Shown: positions 36,680-46,000 of the stretch, one piece after another
Numbering within the stretch: the stretch's first letter is position 1
Layout: each line of letters begins with the position of its first letter
From: Apostichopus japonicus
Taxonomy: Eukaryota; Echinodermata; Holothuroidea; Aspidochirotida; Stichopodidae
Direction of reading: 5' to 3'
DNA: 64,000 nt
Assembly: GCF_037975245.1 (NCBI RefSeq)
Contig: NC_092564.1
Location: 9,271,984 to 9,335,983, forward strand
Program-made: the position numbers and the translations under genes
The notes under the pieces: generated by a model
The model's input: the letters and a program-made list of their open reading frames with translations, nothing else
Told to the model about the DNA's origin: nothing
The model's database searches: none

Positions 36680-37415
36680 TATGCATGGCTCGATAATAAG
36701 TACAATAACCTGCCCAAAGAACGAAGAAAGGCTGACAAATATGGCGCAGAACCTCAGTGAAAAGTGACAGACTTATTTCGTCCAAAAAACGAAAAGAAAT
36801 GACTCTTGCTACCTTGAATAAAAATAATTTGCACCATACTAGGAAAGCCGAGGATTGTGTTAATGATTCCAAGAGATTATTAAATCATTTTAATACCGTC
36901 ATTGACAATAATATTGCCCTCCTATGAGAGTGAGCGTATCCTGGCTGATATGTCTACATAATATATTTCCTCCAGTAAAATTAAAAATGTACGCAATAAC
37001 ATCCCTATCAATATGGCACCGATTTCTGAATTCAGTTAGCCATTTACTGGTACGCCACCCTGTACTTAAACTTCTGAAACTCTCTAAATCCCGAGTAAGT
37101 CTGAGTAAGAATTAAATGTTTCCATAGTGACGATTTACGTACCAATCCCTTGGCTGATATTCTACTTTGATATTCTTCTTCCATGCGTTTTCACTCTCGT
37201 TAATGTATCTTTATCAAGTGGGTCGATTGAAGGACGGTGTGGAATTAGCTGAAGTATAACACCTTTACGTAAGAAACCTGGTTCGGACCCGGAAATTCTT
37301 AAATAGTATCGCCCTGATTCCAGTCTTAAATTTATTGGTAAGCTGAATGAACGTGTTGTACATAGCAGACTGGATAATCATATGAAGAATTATAAACTCT
37401 ACTCCTGATGTGATT
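36680..37415 (+). mobile_element. Decayed non-LTR retrotransposon fragment (linker to N-terminal RT)
   Basis: Translating the plus strand with stops and shifts gives LPKERRKADKYG, like the Arg/Lys-rich linker after the endonuclease. Then comes CVNDSKRLLNHFNTVIDN and, at about 37165-37411, CVFTLVNVSLSSGS, ITPLRKKPGSDPEILK, YRPDSSLKFIGKLNERVV and SRLDNHMKNYKLYS. LRKKPG...YRP.S.L.F..KL.ERVV is the characteristic start of the reverse-transcriptase domain in CR1/Jockey-like elements. Multiple stops show decay. The C-terminal part of RT is missing here, though relics of that part lie at 33.8-34.7 kb. Confidence 0.75.
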
Positions 37416-37506
37416 AATCAATGATATTTAAATGTCTTCTGACTATAACCCCGCCACTGTCGTATTTTTAATTAGTGCTGCTTTTGGCATTGTTGTTATT
37501 GTTGTT

Positions 37507-37631
37507 ATAAACCCTTTAACAAAGCGACTTTGTTAAAGGGTTTATACCCGAAACGTCGTGTTTCTTTTCTTTATCATTAGCACTAGCAAACTTTACTATT
37601 TTTCTACTATATATATATATATATATATATG
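37507..37631 (+). mobile_element. Penelope-like tail: hairpin, GAAACGTCG motif, (TA)n
   Basis: An 18-bp perfect inverted repeat with a 3-base loop (37507-37524 with 37528-37545) is followed by ACCCGAAACGTCGTG and, after about 60 bp, a (TA)n run (about 37606-37631). A GGG/CCC stem followed by GAAAC and GTC matches the second half of a minimal hammerhead, but the upstream CUGANGA core is not preserved. The layout parallels the 35.1-kb locus. Element class is inferred. Confidence 0.4.
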
Positions 37632-37920
37632 AAACCGTAATGAGTTGGAAAATCAAGAACAGCTACAAAAGGTATTTAGATAGCAGTATTAACTGCATTT
37701 CACGCACTAGATAAATTAATCAAACTTTAAACTTGACAAGTTGGAAGAAGGTTAACATATGTTATAGCAATGTATCGCCTCTCATATTGATTCACACCAG
37801 CCTTGAATGTTAATATTGAAAAATCAATTAAATTTGTCTACGCCACCGAGGTCGTGATTTTGTAACTGTCGGAATTGTTCAGGCTCTAAAACAACTTCAA
37901 TTCGATCGAGAAGAAAGAGA
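37632..37920. other. Upstream flank of the HYR gene
   Basis: Short non-coding stretch between a retroelement tail and the candidate TATA box of the HYR gene. Confidence 0.4.
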
Positions 37921-37928
37921 TATAAAAA
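37921..37928 (+). promoter_or_regulatory. Candidate TATA box of the HYR gene
   Basis: TATAAAAA lies 207 bp upstream of the proposed start codon at 38135. That would put transcription start near 37950 with a 5' UTR of about 185 bp. The assignment rests only on motif and spacing. Confidence 0.35.
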
Positions 37929-38134
37929 ATCAATAGGCGTCAAGAAATCGTGACGTATAGACATTAAAAATTGGAGAGAAATAAAGAACATGAATATCAA
38001 ACTTTTTAAAGAATTGAGTACAAAAGCTTTTTCACAAATCTTGGTACAACAGACAGAGAGGAATTGGAGCAGAGTGATTTTCGTCGATTTAGAATATTTT
38101 CATCTGGAGAACATTCCTCGCAGAAGAAACCACC

Positions 38135-38189
38135 ATGTATTATTTGTTGCCGATGCTTATGTTGGCTTCTTTGGTTGGCCAATCCTTTG
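38135..38189 (+). CDS. HYR gene exon 1: signal peptide
   Basis: ATG in a good context (ACCACCATG) begins MYYLLPMLMLASLVGQSF, a hydrophobic leader. The exon ends in phase 1 at G|GTTAGT. Joined to exon 2 it reads ...GQSFATVSC, a plausible signal-peptidase site after SFA. The exon is too short to stand out as a reading frame and was found by looking for a phase-1 leader upstream of the EGF-like exon. Confidence 0.65.
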
Positions 38190-39998
38190 GTTAGTACCTT
38201 TAGTATCTTCATCTTAATATCATTCTCATAGAAATCACATTTTAATATTAAAATTTCTTCCTTTGTCGGCGTAAATACTGTTTACATACAAAGAGGAACA
38301 CTTTCGATGGCCAGAAACTGTTAAACAAACATTCTTGTCTGACCACATGTTTCGATTTACATGTTAAATTTAAGGCAATCAATACTCGTTGAATACCCTT
38401 CGAAAACAACTTGTAAATATTTGTCTGAACATTTTATAACAGTCATCCACTCGTCACCAACTCCACTTTTAAAGATTTTTACCTAGAAAGTTTGCAGACT
38501 AAAAGACTTAAGTCCAATGGAAGTGCACCTTTGAGAGGATAAATTGTAAAAGAAAAAGTTCAGATAATTTTTGACCCCCAAAGAAAGAATTTCCAAGATA
38601 TCATTCGTTTATTAGCGAATAACACACTACGCCATATTCGCCACGTTCTTGGGTTATGTTTAAGACAAATTCTAAATCAAAATCTTCCTATATCCAAATA
38701 TAATTGTAATTTTTTTGATATGAAAATAGCCCTAAATTTAAATCTTAATTATCTACGCAGTTAAGTTAGCAAGCGTAAAAATTTTCACCGTCAACATGCT
38801 CATGGTGCTTGGAGCGTCAGTTGGAGCTATTGTCTCGGAAAATTGTGAAGAAGAAAGATGCCAGCGTTAAAGGATAAAGATTACCAAATTTGTTCTTCTT
38901 CCTTGCCTATAAAGAGAAATATTTTAAATACTCACAAGAGCAATATATTGTCATTTCAGTGTTAAAGGCAAAATTGTATAAACGTTTTGGATTTTTTTCT
39001 TGCTTCTCCAACCCTTAATACAACCTGATAATTCTTACTAGCAAAGAAAAGCTTTCAAATGATGTCCAGATTACTGTTTCGTCTTTCCCAAGCAAAAAAA
39101 GAAATGAATAAAACATAAACAGATAAAAAGTTAAATAATTAAACTGCATTGAATATTTTGAACTTTGCCTGCTCCTGCTATTACAGCAAGTACATGTAGA
39201 AACAACGGCTGTTTTTTCGGAATATCTTTTCAATACATTCCAAGTTTTTTTAACATTAGTAAACAAATTTATTTAATCAACAACGCCTATAGTCCTTTTA
39301 TGTAAACTTTTAACGTTTATCATATAAATCTTTGTTATTGCTTTTTATCTTTTGCTGTAAAGCGATTTAGAGCAATTTTTTAATTGAATAAGGCCCTATA
39401 TAAATCTCGTGTAATAATAATAATAATTGCTGTTTTTGATACAACCAGTACAATTATCGGAATATTGTTCCCAATAGCTACTGTAAGCTGTGATGGCGAC
39501 TTGGTAATCAACGGATGCAAACGCTTTGCAGAACAGACCGGTAATTCTCTTCAAAAAACATGCCAAAATCCTGATGGTGATCCTGAATATGAATTTGATT
39601 GTAATGTAGACTTAGCAGTTTGCGTATGTCCCGAGGGATTCAAGCGGTTACTGCCAGATGGCAACGAATGTACCGACCAATGCGGTAAGTATTACTCTTT
39701 TTTTCAAACTCTTCTGGATTTGATTGCTCGCAGTAATTTTTTGGGGGACATTCGTTCCTTTTACCACCAGTAACAGTTAAAGTTAAAACTTGATATATTT
39801 CATACTGTTCTTGATTTGAATACCGTTCAAGCCACCGCCTACAGACGCGGTATTTTGTTTCGGTTGCGTAGCGAACAAACGATCAATCATGGTTGATATA
39901 TGTATTATTATTCTTCGTCTTTTTATCATTGCTGTTGTTATTATTCTAATTATTATTATAATTATAATTATAATTAAAATTAAAATTAAAATTATATA

Positions 39999-40030
<32 letters not shown>

Positions 40031-43000
40031 CATGAAAATTATTATTATCATCATCATCATTATTATTATTATCATTAAAATTATTAAAATTATTTTTATT
40101 ATTATTAGTAGTAGTAGTATTATTATTAGTATTATTATATTGTTATATAGTATGATTTATTTCGATACATCGCCAAATAGTCAAAGTTTTGACCAAACAT
40201 AAGTAACAGCTAAGAAGTTACGAGATAGAGGAAGAAAATCAAGATATTGAGATCGAATGTGAAGAGTTTTGTGATTAAATGTCGAAAATTGTACGAAAAC
40301 ATAGTAGTTTTGATATAATATTTTTAGACGAAATATAGAATTTTGCAATTCCGCTGCCAGGGTATAAACTTTAAAATCAATTGATCTCTCGATTTAGGAA
40401 GACTCCATGACACGTTTTTGATGTTAACATACATACATAAGAGCGCTCATAAACATTTCTTTTATGATCCCACCACAAGCATATTACTCACCCCCCCCCC
40501 CACACACAGAAGTGTTAGATGGGTGTCACTATATATGCGCATTTCTGTTAAAACCTTTGTACAAATTGTAAGTGAAGTGAAATTTTTCAACCTAACATAA
40601 TCAAGATGTCGTGAAAATTTTTTGTCGCATGATATATGATAAGGATGTACTTGTTTGTTTTACTTTTTGTAACATTGAACTTTGCAAATTCTCTAAGTTA
40701 CTACTTTGAAGCGGCCGATCAACGGAAAGACATACTTAAGAAAGTTATGTCCAGAACGGGATTTGAACAGCACAGGACTTGTTATCCTAAAATCACTGGT
40801 TTGAATATCGTTCTTGCCATAACTTTACTCGGTAGTTTGTTCCTGATAGAGCAACGTTGTTGATATAATACCTGGCTAAATTGCTCATTGCCGAACAGAC
40901 TGCAATAGCCTACATGGTTAACATCATATTTACCCTGAAAATAAAACGGTCAAGATAACAGTTCCAATAGCAATGCTTTTTTTTTAACTTGGAAGGACAA
41001 CTCATTACCTCTATTTAGAGTTAAAACAATTAATTGTACGTTAATTAATTGCAGACACACAAGCCCCTGACCTGACTTGTCCAGATGTTAGGAAAGCAGC
41101 CCCATCTGATGATTATAGGACAAGGGTGGCGTATGAAGAATTAACTTGTACAGATGATTCCAACGATATCTCACTTGTCTGTCAACCCGAAAGTAACGCA
41201 GTGTTTGATATTGATCCAGAAGGTGCAACGGTATCTTGCTGGTGTACTGATAAGTACGATAATCTAGCTGACTGTTCTTTTACTGTCGAAGTATTCGGTA
41301 AGGATTACAAGTTATATAGAAATATTAAGATTACAATTATATAGAAATATGATCAATCCTATTAATAGCGTTCCTTTAGTGAGGAAAAAGCACAATAGTT
41401 GTATTTAAGACATAATAGGAAAGTTCTCATCTTAAGGTAACGCATAAAGCCTAGCATAGCTATTCTTACATTGCTCACAGAAGGCAATCCAAATAACGCA
41501 GAATGCTCTGTGAAAAGATAGGGCGAGTATTGGAAAGTTGCTCGAGTTAACTTTTGCAACTGTATCAACAATGTGCTATGAAAATTGGATACAGTTCTAT
41601 AGTAACTATACTGACACAAATGTATTCTTCCACCATTCATCTTGTAAGCCTATACTTGAGAGGGATACAACTATACAATATATCACAATTCGGTCCAAAA
41701 GCGGACCTTACATAGCCGTGAACTGATATGTTCTCATCTTTCACTGAGACTGTTTGTCCCATTCAATTTCACACTCGTTTTACTCAAACACCGTAATCCA
41801 AAATGAATTTAATCATAAACGATTTATGTGCAGACGAGACTCCGCCCGTCGCAGAATGCCCCGCCAGCATGACAGTAGTAGCTCCACCAAATGATAATAG
41901 TTTGTCTGTCACATACGAAGAATCCCCACGATGTACTGACAACTCAGGTGCAGCAATTGATCCTCTATGTGATCCTGCTGACGGATCTGTGTTCTCGCTT
42001 GGCGATGCAAAAGAAGTTACCTGCAGTTGCACTGATGCAGCCGGCCTTGAGGATTCATGTAAATTTACGGTAACAGTTGTAGGTAGGTGTCCAGATCTAC
42101 TCATTTCGTCAAGATAAAATAATATGTAAACTAGAAGAGGACGAGAAATGGAAGGTTTTCGACTTATTTTTATCATCGCAGAATGTCATGTCTCAATGCT
42201 GACACTATATTATTTATGAATCAATAGTTGAACTACACAAAATGGACAGAGATTTATGATACTGAATTTGGAAAAGTACTGCAGAGAAAAAGAGGACATG
42301 TATTCGAGTTAACTTTTGCAACTGTATTAACAATGTGCTATAAAAATTGAACACAGTTCTGTAGTAGCTATACTGACACAAATGTATTCGACAATTCATC
42401 TCGTAAGCCTATACTTGAGAGGGATACAACTATACAAGATACTATCATTCGGTCCAAAAGCGGACCTCACATAGCCGTGAACTGATATTTTCTCACCCTT
42501 AACTGAGACTTTTCGTCCCATTCAATTTCACACACGTTTTACTCAAACACCGTAATCCAAAATGAATTTAATCATAAACGATTTATGTACAGACGAAACT
42601 CCGCCCGACGCAGTATGCCCCGCCAGCATGACAGTGGCAGCTCCACCAAATGATAATAGTTTGTCTGTCACATACGAAGAATCCCCACGATGTACTGACA
42701 ACTCAGGTGCAGCAATTCCTCCGCTATGTGATCCTGCTGACGGATCTGTGTTCTCGCTTGGTGATGCAAAAGAAGTTACCTGCAGTTGCACTGATGCAGC
42801 CGGCCTTGAGGACTCATGTAAATTCACGGTAACAGTTGTAGGTAGGTGTCCATTTCTACTCATTTCTTCAAGATAAAATAAGATGTAAATCAGAAGAGGA
42901 CGAGAAATGGAAGGTTTTCGACTTATTTTTTATCACCGCAGAATGTCATGTCTCAATGCTGACACTATATTATTTATGAATCAATAGTTGAACTACACAA

Positions 43001-46000
43001 AATGGACAGAGATTTATGATACTGAATTTGGAAAAGTACTGCAGAGAAAAAGAGGACGAATATTCGAGTTAACTTTTGCAACTGTATCAACAACGTGCTA
43101 TGAAATTTGAATACAGTGTTTTAGTAACTATACTGACACAAATGTATTCGACATTTCATCTTGTAAGCCTATACTTGAGAGGGATACAACTTTACAAGAT
43201 ACTATAATTCGGTCCAAAAGCGGACCTTACATAGCCGTGAACTGATATTTTCTCATCTTCACTGAGACTGTTTGTCCCTTTCAATTGCACACTCGTTTTA
43301 CTCAAACACCGTAATCCAAAATGAATTTAATCATAAACGATTTATGTACAGACGAGACTCCGCCCGTCGCAGAATGCCCCGCCAGCATGACGGTGGCAGC
43401 TCCACCAAATGATAATAGTTTGTCTGTCACATACGAAGAATCCCCAAGTTGCACTGACAACTCAGGTGCAGCAATTGATCCTCTATGTGATCCTGCTGAC
43501 GGATCTGTGTTCTCGCTTGGTGATACACAAGAAGTTACCTGCAGTTGCACTGATGCAGCCGGCCTTGAGGACTCATGTAAATTCACGGTAACAGTTGTAG
43601 GTAGGTGTCCATTTCTACTCATTTCGTCAAGATAAAATAAGATATTAACCAGAAGAGGACGACAAATGGAAGAGTTCGACTTATTTCTATCATCGCAGAA
43701 TGTCATGTCTCAATGCTGACAATATATTATATATGTATCAATAGTTGAATTACACCCAATGGACAGAGATTTATGATGCTGAATTTGGAAAAGTACTACA
43801 GAGAAAAAGAGGACGAGTATTCGAGTTAACTTTTGCAACTGTATTAACAATGTGCTATGAAAATTGAACACAGTTCTGTAGTAGCTATACTGACACAAAT
43901 GTATTCGACCATTCATCTTGTAAGCCTATACTTGAGAGGGATACAACTATACAAGATACTATAATTCGGTCCAAAAGCCGTGTTCATAGCCGTGAACTGA
44001 TATTTTATCATCCTCCACTAAGACTGTTCGTCCCTTTCAATTTAACACTCGTTTTACTGAAACACAGTAATCCAAAATGAATTTAATCATAAACGATTTA
44101 TGTACAGACGAGACTCCGCCCGACGCAGTATGCCCCGCCAGCATGACAGTGGCAGCTCCACCAAATGATAATAGTTTGTCTGTCACATACGAAGAATCCC
44201 CACGATGCACTGACAACTCAGGTGCAGCAATTCCTCCGCTATGTGATCCTGCTGACGGATCTGTGTTCTCGCTTGGCGATGCAAAAGAAGTTACCTGCAG
44301 TTGCACTGATGCAGCCGACCTTGAGGACTCATGTAAATTCACGGTAACAGTTGTAGGTAGGTGTCCAGATCTACTCATTTCTTCAAAATAAAATAATATG
44401 TAAATCAGAAGAGGACGAGAAATGGAAGGTTTTCGACTTATTTTTTATCACCGCAGAATGTAATGTCTCAATGCTGACACTATATTATTTATGAATCAAT
44501 AGTTGAACTACACAAAATGGACAGAGATTTATGATACTGAATTTGGAAAAGTACTGCAGAGAAAAAGAGGACGAGTATTCGAGTTAACTTTTGCAACTGT
44601 ATCAACAACGTGCTATGAAATGTGAACACAGTTCTTTAGTAACTATACTGACACAAATGTATTCGACATAACAACTTGTAAGCCTATACTTGAGAGGGAT
44701 ACAACTTTACAAGATACTATAATTCGGTCCAAAAGCGGACCTCACATAGCCGTGAACTGATATTTTCTCACCCTTAACTGAGACTTTTCGTCCCATTCAA
44801 TTTCACACACGTTTTACTCAAACACCGTAATCCAAAATGAATTCAATCATAAACGATTTATGTACAGACGAAACTCCGCCCGACGCAGTATGCCCCGACA
44901 GCATGACAGTGGCAGCTCCACCAACTGATAATAGTTTGTCTGTCACATACGAAGAACCCCCACGATGTACTGACAACTCAGGTGCAGCAATTGATCCGCT
45001 ATGTGATCCTGCTGACGGATCTGTGTTCTCGCTTGGTGATGCAAAAGAAGTTACCTGCAGTTGCACTGATGCAGCCGACCTTGAGGACTCATGTAAATTC
45101 ACGGTAACAGTTGTAGGTAGGTGTCCATTTCTACTCATTTCTTCAAAATAAAATACTATGTAAATCAGAAGAGGACGAGAAATGGAAGGTTTTCGACTTA
45201 TTTTTTATCAGCGCAGAATGTCATGTCTCAATGCTGACACTATATTATTTATGAATCGATAGTTGAACTACACAAAATGGACAGAGATTTATGATACTGA
45301 ATTTGGAAAAGTACTGCAGAGAAAAAGAGGACGAGTATTCGAGTTAACTTTTGCAACTGTATCAACAACGTGCTATGAAATTTGAATACAGTTCTTTAGT
45401 AACTATACTGACACAAATGTATTCGACATTTCATCTTGTAAGCCTATACTTGAGAGGGATACAACTTTACAAGATACTATAATTCGGTCCAAAAGCGGAA
45501 CTTACATAGCCGTGAACTGATATTTTCTCACCCTTAACTGTGACTTTTCGTCCCTTTCAATTTCACACACGATTTACTCAAACACAGTAATCCAAAATGA
45601 ATTTAATCATAAACGATTTATGTACAGACGAAACTCCGCCCGACGCAGTATGCCCCGACAGCATGACAGTGGAAGCTCCACCAACTGGTAATAGTTTGTC
45701 TGTCACATACGAAGAATCCCCACGATGTACTGACAACTCAGGTGCAGCAATTAATCCTCTATGTGATCCTGCTGACGGATCTGAGTTCTCGCTTGGTGAT
45801 ACAGAAGTTACCTGCAGTTGCACTGATGCAGCCGACCTTGAGGATTCATGTAAATTCACGGTAACAGTTACAGGTTGGTGTCCATTTCTACTCATTTCGT
45901 CAAGATAAAATAAGATGTAAACCAGAAGAGGACGAGAAATGGAAGGTTTTCGACTTATTTTTTATCAGCGCAGAATGTCATGTCTCAATGATGACACTAG

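Noticed and set aside
40636-40863. Frame starting MIRMYLFVLLFVTLNFANSL, resembling a signal peptide, inside intron 2 of the HYR gene
   Set aside because: It lies between two phase-matched coding exons, has no useful donor in phase 1 and the remainder looks random.
41784-45895. Six minus-strand frames of 105-134 codons opposite the HYR exons
   Set aside because: Antisense shadows of the duplicated plus-strand exons; they repeat with the same period.
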